Source: Pacificoceanicola sp048553275 (lineage in GTDB: Bacteria; Pseudomonadota; Alphaproteobacteria; Rhodobacterales; Rhodobacteraceae). Taken from it: a stretch of 64,000 nt of DNA. Under the pieces are notes generated by a model. That model was not told the origin of the DNA and ran no database searches. It saw only the letters and a list, made by a program, of their open reading frames with translations. The stretch is taken from contig NZ_JBLZMW010000002.1 in NCBI RefSeq assembly GCF_048553275.1, positions 62,001-126,000 of the forward strand, given 5' to 3'. Positions 16,209-25,233 of the stretch are shown here, in pieces. Each line of letters opens with the position of its first letter. Position 1 is the first letter of the stretch. A program made the translations under genes and the position numbers.

Positions 16209-18365
16209 ATGAACACGAATTTCCCCGCAGGCCGTCCGGCTGCCGCGCACCGTGACAAGGCGGCGCAATCCGTGAAGTCACAAGACGAAGCCGTCATCGA
16301 CATCCGGGCGCTGTTGCGGGTGCTCTGGACCGGAAAGCTGATCATCCTTGCGGCGGTTATCGGTGCGATTTTGATCGGTGGATATTACGCTTACGCCGTG
16401 GCCACGCCGCTGTACCGCTCCACTGCGGTGGTCATGCTGAACAACCGCGATCAGGAGGTTCTCAACCTCGACAGTGTCATGGGGGGGCTGTCGCGGGACA
16501 GCTCTGTCGTGAATACCGAGGTCGAGGTGCTGCGCAGCCGTGATCTGCTGGGCAAGATCGTGGATGATCTGGACCTTGTCGCCGATCCTGAATTCAATGC
16601 GCTTCTGCGGCCTCAGAGTCAGCTCGCGCGGGCCAAGGTTCTGATCAAATCCCTGATCGGTCTGAACGTGGCGCCGACGCCGGTTTCGGAGGAGCGGGCT
16701 CAGCAATACCGGCGACAGGTGACGATCGACGCGCTGCGCAGGGCGGTTTCGGTGCGGACGGTGCCCGACAGCCTGGTGTTCGAGATCACGGTGCAGACGG
16801 AAGACGCCCGCAAGTCGGCGCTAATCGCCGATACGCTGGTCGCATTCTACATCCGCAATCAGCTTGAGGTGAAATTCGACGCGACAGAGCAGGCCACCAG
16901 CTGGCTGACCGAACGTGTGACCGAGCTGCAGGCGGAGCTGGAGGTGGCGGAGACCCGCGCCAAGGCGTTCAGCACGAGCACCGATCTGATCAGCCCCGAG
17001 GATCTGCAGGCCACCGAACGCCAGCTCAAGGATCTGCGTGACCGGATCGAGGATACAGCCCTTCGGCGCACCGCCGCCGTGGCGCGGCTGGCGCAGATCG
17101 AGGCGGCAGAAACGCCCGGCGAAAAGGTCGAAGCCACCGGCGACAGCCAGTTGCAGGCCATGTTGCCCCGGATCGACCAGCCGGCGATCGCGCAGGCTTT
17201 TGACGACCGCTTCGAGGCGGTTGCGGCGCGCGCGGCGCAGGATGTCGCCCGGATCGAGAACCAGTTCGGGGCGCTTCAGACATCGCAGGCCGAGTTCGAG
17301 GCCCGGATCGAGAAACAGAACGAAGACCTCATTACCCTGCAGCAGTTGAGCCGCGAGGCAGAGGCCAGCCGCCTGCTCTATGAGCATTTTCTGGCACGGC
17401 TCAAGGAAACCTCGGCGCAGCAGGGCATTCAGCAGGCCGACAGCCGGACATTGTCACAGGCGGTCATCCCGGTGGTGCCCGCATCGCCGCAGAAATCCCG
17501 CATCCTGATGCTGAGCACCTTTCTCGGGCTTCTGGTCGGATCGCTTCTTGTCCTGTTGCGCGAAGCGGTGAACGACAGTTTCCGCAGCGCCCAGGCGCTG
17601 GAGCGCTTCACCGGCCACACGGTCATGGGCGAGGTGCCGCGGATTCCGGCGCGTCGGCGCACCGGGGTTCTGAGCTATCTTTCGGACAAACCCTCCTCTG
17701 CGGCGGCGGAGGCGATCCGCAATCTGCGCACCTCGGTGCTGCTGTCCAATCTCGACCAACCGCCGCAGACCTTGCTGGTGTGTTCCTCGATCCCGGGGGA
17801 GGGCAAGACGACGGTCTCCATGGCGCTGGCGCAGAATCTTGCCGCGATGGGCCGCAAGGTCCTGCTGGTCGAGGGCGATGTGCGGCGGCGGATGCTGTCG
17901 GCCTATTTCAACGTCGAAAACCCCAAGGGGTTGATCGGTGTTCTGACCGGTCAGCACACGTTGGAAGAGGCAATTGTCACGGACGAGAAAACCGGGATCG
18001 ACGTGTTGTTCGGCGAGGAATCCCGCGTCAATGCGGCGGATGTCTTTGCCTCTGAAAAGTTCGCGGGGCTGCTCGAACAGGCCCGCACGCTGTATGATCA
18101 CATCATCATCGATACGCCGCCGGTTCTGGTGGTGCCCGATGCGCGCATCGTGGCCCAGCAGGTCGACGCTGTGATCTTTGTGATCAAATGGGACAGCACG
18201 TCGAAAACGCTGGTCACCGAGGCGCTTGATATGTTCGACAGCGTCAACCGTCCGGTCAACGGCCTTGTGCTCAACAACGTCAACCCGCGCGGCATGAAGC
18301 GCTATGGCTATGGCGGGAAATACAGCGCCTATGGTCGTTATGGCGCCGGATATCACAAGAACTGA
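16209..18365 (+). CDS. Polysaccharide co-polymerase / BY-type tyrosine autokinase (Wzc/ExoP-like)
   Basis: Controls chain length and export of EPS by oligomerising in the inner membrane and autophosphorylating. In 718 residues: a Wzz-type membrane segment (about 44-64), a long periplasmic coiled-coil region (about 200-420), a second membrane segment (about 432-452), and a cytoplasmic kinase. The kinase has Walker A SIPGEGKTT (526-535), Walker A' VEGDVRRRM (from 554), Walker B IIIDTPPVLVV (about 632) and a Tyr cluster tail (from about 699, with several Tyr in YGYGGKYSAYGRYGAGY). ATG 16209 follows a weak signal. It ends seven bases before the convergent glycosyltransferase. All kinase motifs are present. 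Confidence 0.93.
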   Translation: MNTNFPAGRPAAAHRDKAAQSVKSQDEAVIDIRALLRVLWTGKLIILAAVIGAILIGGYYAYAVATPLYRSTAVVMLNNRDQEVLNLDSVMGGLSRDSSVVNTEVEVLRSRDLLGKIVDDLDLVADPEFNALLRPQSQLARAKVLIKSLIGLNVAPTPVSEERAQQYRRQVTIDALRRAVSVRTVPDSLVFEITVQTEDARKSALIADTLVAFYIRNQLEVKFDATEQATSWLTERVTELQAELEVAETRAKAFSTSTDLISPEDLQATERQLKDLRDRIEDTALRRTAAVARLAQIEAAETPGEKVEATGDSQLQAMLPRIDQPAIAQAFDDRFEAVAARAAQDVARIENQFGALQTSQAEFEARIEKQNEDLITLQQLSREAEASRLLYEHFLARLKETSAQQGIQQADSRTLSQAVIPVVPASPQKSRILMLSTFLGLLVGSLLVLLREAVNDSFRSAQALERFTGHTVMGEVPRIPARRRTGVLSYLSDKPSSAAAEAIRNLRTSVLLSNLDQPPQTLLVCSSIPGEGKTTVSMALAQNLAAMGRKVLLVEGDVRRRMLSAYFNVENPKGLIGVLTGQHTLEEAIVTDEKTGIDVLFGEESRVNAADVFASEKFAGLLEQARTLYDHIIIDTPPVLVVPDARIVAQQVDAVIFVIKWDSTSKTLVTEALDMFDSVNRPVNGLVLNNVNPRGMKRYGYGGKYSAYGRYGAGYHKN

Positions 18366-18371
18366 GGCGGC

Positions 18372-19541
18372 TCAGCGGGCCGAGATCTCCGCCAGTATGT
18401 CCCGCAGGGCCGCCCCGGCCTGCTCGACCGAGAAATGCGCGGCATAGCAGCGTTTCGCGGCCGGGCGCATGGCGGTTTTTTCCGCCTCCGGGAGAGACAG
18501 GAAGCGCCTGAGCATGGCGGCGGTGTCCTCGGGCGTGTCCTCGCAGGCCATGCCGGCGGCGGCCTGCTCGATCTCGCGCCAGATGTTGACCTGCCGGGAA
18601 ATCAGCGTTGGCGTGCCGACGGACAGGGCCTCGGCGACGACGATACCGAAATTTTCCTGATGCGAGGGCAGGGTGAAGGCGAGGGCTTCTGCGAAAGCGG
18701 CGGATTTCATCGCGCCGCTGACCATGCCGGGCCAGTGGACGCGCTCTTCTATGCCAAGAGAGCGGCTTTGCGCCTGCAGCTCGGTCTGCCAGCCGACCTG
18801 GTCGGGGCCCGCGATCACCAGATCGAGCGTCGGATGCTCGGCGGCGACCGTGGCAAAGGCGTCGATGAGGGTGTCGCAGGCTTTCTTGGGGTGGATGCGG
18901 CTGAGGAACAGGAAGTAATCGCGCCCCTGAAGCCGGGGCAGATGTGCCGCCCAGGCGGCATGGCCTGCTTTCATCTCTGCGGGCGGCAGGGCGAGGCTGC
19001 TGGCGCAGAAGGCGATGGGCTGGCCTGTGTAGGACTGGTGCCCGGCAAAGGCGTTTCGGGCCAGCAGCTGTTCGTCTTCGCAGGTAAAGAGCACGCGGCT
19101 GGCCTCGCTGAGCATGCGCCCCTGCCAGAGCCACCAGTAGACCTGTTTGATGACATGTTTCACGGGTTTGATGCGGCGGAAATAGGGATCGAGCATGCCA
19201 TGGGGGAACAGGACCCAAGGCAGCCCCGCCTGTTTCAGCGCAGGATAGCCCCCGATGGAGGCGCTGTTCCACAGGCCATGCACCACGGCGGCGGTGCAGC
19301 CCGGGGCGAAATCGGTGATGGCCTCCGCCAGTCCCGGAGGATTGGGGCCGGAGCCGCGCGCCGGACCGCAGGCGCGGATTTCGAAGGGAAAGTCTTTCAG
19401 ATGCGCCCCCTGCGGGTCGTCAAGCGTGACAAAGACGCTCTCGATGCCCATGGCGCGGTGCTGGGCCGCGACGACCTTGGCGTAATTGGCGACGCCGCCT
19501 TCCTTGGGGTCGATGGAGTAGAGGATGTGCAGGACTTTCAT
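18372..19541 (-). CDS. Glycosyltransferase family 4 protein
   Basis: A 389-residue GT-B glycosyltransferase. The N-terminus MKVLHILYSIDPKEGGVANYA has the Gly-Gly donor loop typical of GT1/GT4. The mid part has FLFLSRIHPKKACDTLIDAF, where the C-terminal nucleotide-binding domain begins, and the retaining-enzyme E-x7-E region appears as FTLPSHQENFGIVVAEALSVGTP. It is translationally coupled to its upstream neighbour, whose stop overlaps this ATG by four bases. The sugar transferred is unknown. Confidence 0.88.
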   Translation of the reverse strand: MKVLHILYSIDPKEGGVANYAKVVAAQHRAMGIESVFVTLDDPQGAHLKDFPFEIRACGPARGSGPNPPGLAEAITDFAPGCTAAVVHGLWNSASIGGYPALKQAGLPWVLFPHGMLDPYFRRIKPVKHVIKQVYWWLWQGRMLSEASRVLFTCEDEQLLARNAFAGHQSYTGQPIAFCASSLALPPAEMKAGHAAWAAHLPRLQGRDYFLFLSRIHPKKACDTLIDAFATVAAEHPTLDLVIAGPDQVGWQTELQAQSRSLGIEERVHWPGMVSGAMKSAAFAEALAFTLPSHQENFGIVVAEALSVGTPTLISRQVNIWREIEQAAAGMACEDTPEDTAAMLRRFLSLPEAEKTAMRPAAKRCYAAHFSVEQAGAALRDILAEISAR

Positions 19542-20662
19542 GCGCGTTCCTCCTGCGCGCTGACCAGCGTCGCCACCGCCTCGGCAAAAGCGGCGACGTC
19601 GCCGCGCGGGGCGCTTTGGCGTGCGCCGTCTGACAGGCGCTGCCAGAGGGGTTCGTCCGTGTCGAGCAGTGTCATGTACCCGGCGAGGCTCTCGGGGCAG
19701 TCATGGGGGAAGGCGAACCCGTTGACCCAGTCCTGCACCATCAATTCGCGCGCGCCGCAGATTTCCGAGAGCAGGACGGGCCTGTCGAGCGCCTGCGCTT
19801 CGATGACCACATTGCCGAATTGCTCTTCCAGGCTGGGCAGGATCAGCGCCAGCCCGCGGGCGAGGGTGCGCGAGATCTCCGTGGTCTGGACGAAGCCGTG
19901 GAAGACGACATGCTCCGCGATGGACACTTCCGCCGCGCGGGCCTTCAAGTCGGCCTCAAGCGCTCCGTTTCCGCAGATCTCAAGTGTCCGTGTGCCGCCA
20001 CTTTCGCGGTAGAGCGCGTAGGCGCGGAGCGCCATGGCGAGGTTCTTTTTCTCAACCAGCCGCGCAACGATGACCCAGGGGCGGTCCGCGAAGGCGGGGG
20101 GCGTCACCCCTTCGGCCTGTGCCCGCATCCGCGCGAGGGACAAGGTGTTGTAGGGGCTGCTGACCGGCCGTTTGCGCATTCCGAGAAAGCGGAAATAGTC
20201 CGCCGACCGCTGCACCGTGCCGATGGCGCCGTGGTAGGGGCGCAGCACGAGGCTCTTGAGCCATTCGGAGAGGGCATTGCGCGGTTTGTCATCGAATTTT
20301 GAGCAGCCCATGGTGAAGACCCGTTGCCCGGTGAGTCGCAGCACCAGCGCCATGGCAAAGACCTCGGGCCGCTCGTAATGGCACAGGAACCACGTCGCGC
20401 GGCGCATGGACCACGCGAGGCCGATCAGCGCCCGGGTCCGGGCGAGAAGACCGGGGGCATCGCCCTTGGTAAAGAGCGTGGTTTTCTCGAAGGCGGCGCG
20501 GGTATCGCTGTGCCAGTCGTAGGTGATGTCGTGATCGAAAAGCTCGATCCCGTGCACTTCCGCGTCCGGGAAACGGCGGGCCACGGCCTCGACCCGGTCG
20601 GCGTGCATCGGGCCGAAATTGTTCCACAAAAAGATCAGTCGGGCAGGGCGGTCAGCGCTCAT
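19538..20662 (-). CDS. Glycosyltransferase (GT4-like)
   Basis: ATG 20662 is preferred because AGGAGAAG lies about nine bases ahead; a longer open frame to 21064 runs antisense into the phage module and is not coding-like. The 374-residue product starts RLIFLWNNFGPMHADRV and has PWVIVARLVEKKNLAMALRAYAL, the start of the C-terminal Rossmann domain. LILPSLEEQFGNVVIEAQALDRP contains the E-x7-E motif of retaining GT-B enzymes. It is first in a two-gene unit with the next glycosyltransferase, overlapping it by four bases. Confidence 0.84.
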   Translation of the reverse strand: MSADRPARLIFLWNNFGPMHADRVEAVARRFPDAEVHGIELFDHDITYDWHSDTRAAFEKTTLFTKGDAPGLLARTRALIGLAWSMRRATWFLCHYERPEVFAMALVLRLTGQRVFTMGCSKFDDKPRNALSEWLKSLVLRPYHGAIGTVQRSADYFRFLGMRKRPVSSPYNTLSLARMRAQAEGVTPPAFADRPWVIVARLVEKKNLAMALRAYALYRESGGTRTLEICGNGALEADLKARAAEVSIAEHVVFHGFVQTTEISRTLARGLALILPSLEEQFGNVVIEAQALDRPVLLSEICGARELMVQDWVNGFAFPHDCPESLAGYMTLLDTDEPLWQRLSDGARQSAPRGDVAAFAEAVATLVSAQEERA

Positions 20663-20890
20663 GGGCGGGTCTTCTCCTGTAGGGCGGACGGCCAGCCCCG
20701 GTTCCCTGTTCGTTATGCCGATTGACCGGTGCGGCGCAACCGGCCGGGGCGTGCTGTTGCGTGGCTGCGGTGCCCGGCGTTCGGCGCGGCTTCGGATTGT
20801 TAACAAATTAGGCGGAATTTTTCCGCACCAGCTTGGCAGAGGGTTGGGGCTCTGCTGCCGACAAGCACGCGATTTCAAAAGGGGACCGTC

Positions 20891-21151
20891 ATGACGGATC
20901 ATTTCAGCAAGTTCAGCCGAAGCATTACGTCGCCGCCGTTTGGCGGCTATGCCATTACGCCCGATGACGGGGCCGACCTGCCCACTGTGACCCGGGCGCT
21001 GAATGTCGGGGTGCCGGGCACGGTGCGCGCCACGCTTCTCGATGGCAGCGACGTGACGCTTCATATCGGCGCGGGAAGCCTTTTCCCGATGCGCGCCACG
21101 CGGATCTGGGCCACCGGCACCACCGCAGGCAATCTTGTGGGGCTGTACTGA
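20891..21151 (+). CDS. GTA/phage spike base protein (RCAP_Rcc01079 family)
   Basis: The 86-residue sequence (SITSPPFGGYAITPDDGADL, then RATLLDGSDVTLHIGAGSLFPMRATRIW, TGTTAGNLVGLY) matches what I know as the Rhodobacter capsulatus GTA head-spike base family, GhsA. That protein anchors a capsule-binding spike on the particle head and is encoded away from the main GTA cluster in R. capsulatus. The ATG follows AAAGGGGACCGTC. The stop overlaps the next small frame (TGATGA). It opens a co-directional module up to 26604. It could equally be a tail-spike base of a defective phage. Confidence 0.75.
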   Translation: MTDHFSKFSRSITSPPFGGYAITPDDGADLPTVTRALNVGVPGTVRATLLDGSDVTLHIGAGSLFPMRATRIWATGTTAGNLVGLY

Positions 21152-21279
21152 TGATCGGGCTGAGCACAGGTACGATGATGAGCGCGCCCGTCAATGCGCC
21201 TGCCAATGCGCCCGCTGGTGGCGCGCTGTCGGTGTTGCGCGCCAGTGATCTGATCACCGCACAATCCACCATTTCCTAA
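21151..21279 (+). CDS. Small phage/GTA-module protein
   Basis: A 42-residue frame whose ATG overlaps the stop of the spike base gene (TGATG), suggesting translational coupling. The product is Ala/Pro/Asn-rich in the middle (NAPANAPAGGA) and ends SVLRASDLITAQSTIS. No family is recognised. The support is only coupling and position. Confidence 0.45.
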   Translation: MIGLSTGTMMSAPVNAPANAPAGGALSVLRASDLITAQSTIS

Positions 21280-21399
21280 ACCCGCATACCGTCGCGCATC
21301 GCGCGGCTTTGACCCCTTGGGGAGGGGCCAGAGCGCTGCGCTGCGCGGACGCGTACCGGCTTTTCCGGGCAACCGGATTTTACACTGGAGTACAGGGCC

Positions 21400-23373
21400 A
21401 TGGCCGTTGCAATTCCTTCGCTTCCGATGACCGGAAGCAGCTTGAAAACCTCACTGGACCTGTTGCGGCAATCGGTGCCGTTCAAGGTCGGCTCCGTGGC
21501 GGAGCTTCAGGGGCTGAACCATCTGGTCCCCGGGGACCGCTGCCTGCTGCCACAAGGCGCGTTCGAGATCGTGTCCGGGCTGGGCTTGCCGGCCAGCGAG
21601 ACGGTGATCGACATCGCCAACGGGGATCTGCAGGCCGTTCTGGCCGCGGGCGAGCCTTTGGCCAACGTGGATGCGGTGCTGGCCGATACCCGGTCTGCCG
21701 CGTTCTTTGAAAGCGGTTTGTGTCTGTGCACACACGCGGAGGGCTTCGTCTATGATGTGGCCAATGCCTCGGCCACGGATCAGCATGTGCAGACCGCTGG
21801 CGGTGTGAAGCTCTATGTGCGTCCCGGTGAGAGCGGTTTCAACGTTCGGGCCTTCGGGGCCAGGGGCGATGGCTCCACGGACGACTCGGCGGCCATTTCC
21901 AAGGCGTTCCGGGCCGCCGCTGCGAGCCGGGTCATGCCCACCACGGGGAACAATCCGGTCGTGCTGAACCGCATCTACTTTCCGGGTGGCGAGTACATCG
22001 TTGGCACGCCTCGCAGCATGATGGATCGCCTCGCGGCCGGGCGCAGCGTTGGTCTGACCTATGAAGGGGACGCGGCGGGGACAACGATTCACTTCGCCCA
22101 CGACGGCGATGATTACCTGTTCTTCAATGACAACGAATTCATGCTTGTCCGGTTCAAGAACCTGTTCTTCACCTGCGACAGTGACACATCCAAATTCATG
22201 TTCGTCAACGCCAGTGGCGGCGCGCAGGAAGTCCTGTTCGACAACTGCAACTGGGCCGGGGTCTGGCAGAAGCTGTACCGGCTTGAAGGCGGCAACAACA
22301 ACTCCGAGTGGAAGTGGAGCAACTGCGGTGTCACGGCCTCGATCCGGGATGTCATGCTGGACATCCCGTCGGAGGGCTCCGATCAGTTCCTCAACTACTG
22401 GTTCACCAATTGCCGCCTGTGGCTCTATGACGGCCAGTGCATCCGGGCGCGCAAGGGCGGGCACTTCCATTTCGTCAATTGCGATTGGTCGGGGCTTGCT
22501 CCGGGCATGACGCTGAACACCTCCACGAACGGCGCCCCGCTGTTCGAGCTTCTCGGCACAACGCACGCACGCGGGGTCTGCAGCCTGACCGTGACCGGCG
22601 GCCGTTTCGAGCACAAGAACACCAATTCCAAGCTGATCTATTGCCAGTGGCCCTATGGCACTGTCAGTTTCCGGGATGTGGATTTCGGGGCTGTCATTCC
22701 GGCGGGATACGACAGCGTCGTGCATGCGGAATTCCGCGTGGCGGGAATGGCGGGGCCGATGGTTCTGTTCGACAACTGCTTCGTGATAGGCCAGCACAAG
22801 TATTTCAACGCCAGCGGCTCGCAAGTATGCGAGCATAACGCGCGGTATTTGCAGTGCCAAATTAATCAGCCCAAGCCTGATGATTTCTTGATTTTTGATC
22901 GAGACATAATTGGGGGTACATGGTTGGTGGAGCTGGACCGCTGCCGGTCTTCCACGAACCACAGCAGTGGCAATGTTGTGGTTTGGGACGCAGTGTACGG
23001 CTCCCGCTATGCAGTCAACAGCCACTTCGGCAAACGCTCCTTCGTGTTTCGCGACACAGCCGGGCGGGGCACGCCGACCACAACGGCAGAATACACAGCG
23101 AAACTACCGGCTGAAGCAATTATCACACGAGTGGTGTTCCGGAATACCGGGGACCTGCCAGCCGGGACATCTACGGAGTTTGAGCTGCGTGACGGAAACG
23201 GAACGGTAATCGCCGCCGCTGGAAGCCAAGCACCAGATAGCCGATGGGCGGTCGTGGTGGAAGAGCCGTACTTGATACCGGCTGGTTTCGAAGATGTGGT
23301 CATCGTGGACTCTCTAGGGACTGCAGACCAACGAGGCACGACACTGTTTGTGGAGGTTGAATTCATATGCTGA
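21400..23373 (+). CDS. Right-handed beta-helix protein with pectate-lyase-3-like N-terminus (spike fibre candidate)
   Basis: A 657-residue protein. Residues ~1-130 look like an attachment region with no signal peptide. The segment FNVRAFGARGDGSTDDSAAI (about 147-167) is the classic start of a Pectate_lyase_3/tail-spike beta-helix, and the following ~350 residues repeat short strands with aligned Cys, Asn and Phe (FDNCNW, WSNCGV, FTNCRLW, FVNCDWS). The end (from ~570) is a separate beta-domain. GGAG lies about 15 bases before the ATG. In this place it may be the fibre that binds or cuts capsule polysaccharide, as GhsB is thought to do. Catalytic activity cannot be judged. The last ~500 bases are A+T-richer, a possible mosaic junction. 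Confidence 0.68.
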   Translation: MAVAIPSLPMTGSSLKTSLDLLRQSVPFKVGSVAELQGLNHLVPGDRCLLPQGAFEIVSGLGLPASETVIDIANGDLQAVLAAGEPLANVDAVLADTRSAAFFESGLCLCTHAEGFVYDVANASATDQHVQTAGGVKLYVRPGESGFNVRAFGARGDGSTDDSAAISKAFRAAAASRVMPTTGNNPVVLNRIYFPGGEYIVGTPRSMMDRLAAGRSVGLTYEGDAAGTTIHFAHDGDDYLFFNDNEFMLVRFKNLFFTCDSDTSKFMFVNASGGAQEVLFDNCNWAGVWQKLYRLEGGNNNSEWKWSNCGVTASIRDVMLDIPSEGSDQFLNYWFTNCRLWLYDGQCIRARKGGHFHFVNCDWSGLAPGMTLNTSTNGAPLFELLGTTHARGVCSLTVTGGRFEHKNTNSKLIYCQWPYGTVSFRDVDFGAVIPAGYDSVVHAEFRVAGMAGPMVLFDNCFVIGQHKYFNASGSQVCEHNARYLQCQINQPKPDDFLIFDRDIIGGTWLVELDRCRSSTNHSSGNVVVWDAVYGSRYAVNSHFGKRSFVFRDTAGRGTPTTTAEYTAKLPAEAIITRVVFRNTGDLPAGTSTEFELRDGNGTVIAAAGSQAPDSRWAVVVEEPYLIPAGFEDVVIVDSLGTADQRGTTLFVEVEFIC

Positions 23374-23711
23374 CAGATCGACGGAAGTTCATTTCGGCGC
23401 TTGCTGCGCTCGCGGTCGCTGGGCCTGCAAGAGCTGTGTCGGGCAACCACTTCACTGAATTTCGGGAAAAAATTTTCCTGGTGGACGTGCCTATGCGGCT
23501 TAAGGCATCTACACGTGTGCAGTTTGACCGATGCGTATTTTGTCTGCCTTATTGGGCCGGGTACGATTTTGAAGCTCTGCGTTGGTTGGAGGTCCCAGCC
23601 AACTCCGAGCATATCGCATTGGAGTTCCGCGAATGCGACTTCAGAACCGTGCCCGTGCTGCCCCAGAGTGGGGCATTCCACCTGGTCAGTGAACTGAACA
23701 GGGCTTTCTGA
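23367..23711 (+). CDS. Hypothetical protein with Tat-like signal
   Basis: A 114-residue product overlapping the beta-helix gene by seven bases and touching the next gene by one base. The N-terminus DRRKFISALAALAVAGPARA resembles a twin-arginine signal with an AxA cleavage site, unusual inside a phage tail module where proteins are normally cytoplasmic. The rest has aromatic and Arg-rich strands with two FRECDF/FDRCVF-like motifs similar in style to the beta-helix rungs of its neighbour. No family is recognised. Base use is A+T-richer than in the flanking module genes. Confidence 0.55.
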   Translation: MLTDRRKFISALAALAVAGPARAVSGNHFTEFREKIFLVDVPMRLKASTRVQFDRCVFCLPYWAGYDFEALRWLEVPANSEHIALEFRECDFRTVPVLPQSGAFHLVSELNRAF

Positions 23712-24580
23712 TGGCGCTCTGGACGCCCTCCGATCTGGCCACGGCACCGCGCCTCTGGCTGGACGCCCGCGAGCCGCTGACGCTAAGCGGCACAGACGTT
23801 GTGCGCTGGCCGGATCAGGCGGGCGCGCGAGATGCGGTGCAGGGCGACGCGGCTCTAGCACCACGGTTCGGTGAGCGCCAGATCGGCGGGCTGGACGTGG
23901 TGACGTTTCAAGGCAACGCTTTGATGGATCTGCCGTCGCTTGGCGTCACGGGCGCTGCGCCCCGCGCGGCCTTTGCGGTGGTCGAGTTGATCGGTGGCGC
24001 GGTTGGTCGCGAGGTGATCATAAACATCGGCGGCTATGGCACCGGCGTGCCTTATTCGCGCTGGACGTTCAAATATCACAGCACTGGTGATCTGCGCATC
24101 GAGCTGGGCGGGGCAGGCTGGACCGGTCCGGGTCTGACAGGGTCTGCGGTGGTCGGCTGTGTGCTGGACGGAGATACCGTCGCGGATCACGTGATCTATG
24201 TGAACGGCGTGGCCTATCATGCGACAGGCTCCGATCCGGTCGAAACGGTCGACCAGGACAACGGGATCGGCGCGGTCGGTACAGCCAGCGCAACGCGTTC
24301 CTGCGGGGAGCTGATATTCACGGCCTATGCACCCTCGGCGGATGAGACGGATCAGATCACCGGCTACCTCGCGCATGGCTGGGGGCTGGCTGGCGAGCTG
24401 CCCGCCGGTCATCCCTACAAGGCCGAAGCACCAACTGTGGCCGATCCGACCCCGGTGCCCGGTATCCGAGCTTTTGAGGGGCCGGTCGGCAGGCAGACAC
24501 GTCACACCGCGCAAGGCTTTGCCACTCCGGCGCAGGCCACCGGACGCGCCGCAGCATGGAGGGCCACTGGACATGGCTGA
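23711..24580 (+). CDS. Phage tail/spike protein with LamG-like (concanavalin-type) domain
   Basis: A 289-residue protein starting WTPSDLATAPRLWLDARE, a start shared by many phage tail and virion proteins with a concanavalin-like jelly-roll. Middle strands (ELGGAGWTGPGLTG, YVNGVAYHATG) and ELIFTAYAPSADETDQITGYLAHGWGL, ending with LPAGHPYK, complete that pattern. It may bind carbohydrate on the cell surface. The last ~50 residues are Ala/Thr/Arg-rich linker. It overlaps both neighbours by a few bases, so it belongs to one transcription unit. Confidence 0.65.
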   Translation: MALWTPSDLATAPRLWLDAREPLTLSGTDVVRWPDQAGARDAVQGDAALAPRFGERQIGGLDVVTFQGNALMDLPSLGVTGAAPRAAFAVVELIGGAVGREVIINIGGYGTGVPYSRWTFKYHSTGDLRIELGGAGWTGPGLTGSAVVGCVLDGDTVADHVIYVNGVAYHATGSDPVETVDQDNGIGAVGTASATRSCGELIFTAYAPSADETDQITGYLAHGWGLAGELPAGHPYKAEAPTVADPTPVPGIRAFEGPVGRQTRHTAQGFATPAQATGRAAAWRATGHG

Positions 24581-24896
24581 AAACTTCGACATCACGGGAT
24601 ACACGGCAGGCGAGGTCCTGTCCGTCGAGATCCTGATGCTTGACGGCGCGGGGGCCGCGATCACCACCGGCAGCTTCGCCCTGCGCCTCAGCACGAATGG
24701 CCGCGGAGCGGCGGACGTCGAGGTCGCCGGAGTGCATGGAAGCGGCGGTCTGTGGACCTTCACGGTCGCCAGCGCGGCCATGGCTCCGTTCGCGGCAGGC
24801 CGGGCGGCATTCTACCAGGTCTGGGAGCCGGACGAAGAGCGTGTCTATCTCAAGGGCCGCGTCCTCGTCGCCCCGCAGATCAGCCCGGCGGCGTGA
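24573..24896 (+). CDS. Small phage-module structural protein
   Basis: A 107-residue beta-rich product (EVLSVEILMLDGAG, SFALRLSTNGRGAADVEV) with no signal peptide or membrane segment. ATG 24573 overlaps the preceding stop by eight bases behind ATGGAGGGCC. No named family is recognised, but size, coupling and position after the LamG-like protein suit a virion accessory or baseplate-type subunit. Confidence 0.55.
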   Translation: MAENFDITGYTAGEVLSVEILMLDGAGAAITTGSFALRLSTNGRGAADVEVAGVHGSGGLWTFTVASAAMAPFAAGRAAFYQVWEPDEERVYLKGRVLVAPQISPAA

Positions 24897-24910
24897 AGGG
24901 GGGTAGGGTG

Positions 24911-25171
24911 ATGACGGACAAATCCCTCGAATCCTCCTTTTCGGAGTCGGAACGTGCCGTGCTGCATTCGCTGGCGGAGATGTTCCAGAGCAAGGGCGAG
25001 CGCGATCTGCTGCGGCACATCGTGCAGGACGGCACAACGCTGCGCGAGATCATCCTCGCCTACCGGACGCAACGTCGCATGGTCGCCACGCTGAAAGCGC
25101 TTGGCGGTCTGATCGTCCTCTTTGGCGCATCCGTGGGGGCGCTCAAGGGTCTGGGTCTCTGGCCGAAGTAA
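24911..25171 (+). CDS. Small phage-module protein with C-terminal membrane segment
   Basis: An 86-residue product: a charged helical N-terminal two-thirds (SESERAVLHSLAEMFQ, RTQRRMVATLK) followed by a hydrophobic stretch (about 63-82) ending GLWPK. Such proteins often precede lysis genes in phages of this group. A strong terminator follows 25 bases later, so it seems to end the spike/tail transcript. The GTG at 24908 is an alternative start. Confidence 0.55.
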   Translation: MTDKSLESSFSESERAVLHSLAEMFQSKGERDLLRHIVQDGTTLREIILAYRTQRRMVATLKALGGLIVLFGASVGALKGLGLWPK

Positions 25172-25196
25172 CACTCGCCGGATCTGAACACGCAAC

Positions 25197-25223
25197 GGCC
25201 CGCCACTGGCGGGCCTTTTCTTT
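25197..25223 (+). terminator. Rho-independent terminator between tail-type and lysis genes
   Basis: GGCCCGCC (25197-25204) pairs perfectly with GGCGGGCC (25208-25215) around ACT, followed by TTTTCTTT. It directly abuts the GGAGG ribosome-binding site (25224-25228) of the muramidase gene, so read-through is needed if both parts share a promoter. Confidence 0.85.
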
Positions 25224-25233
25224 GGAGGCTGAC

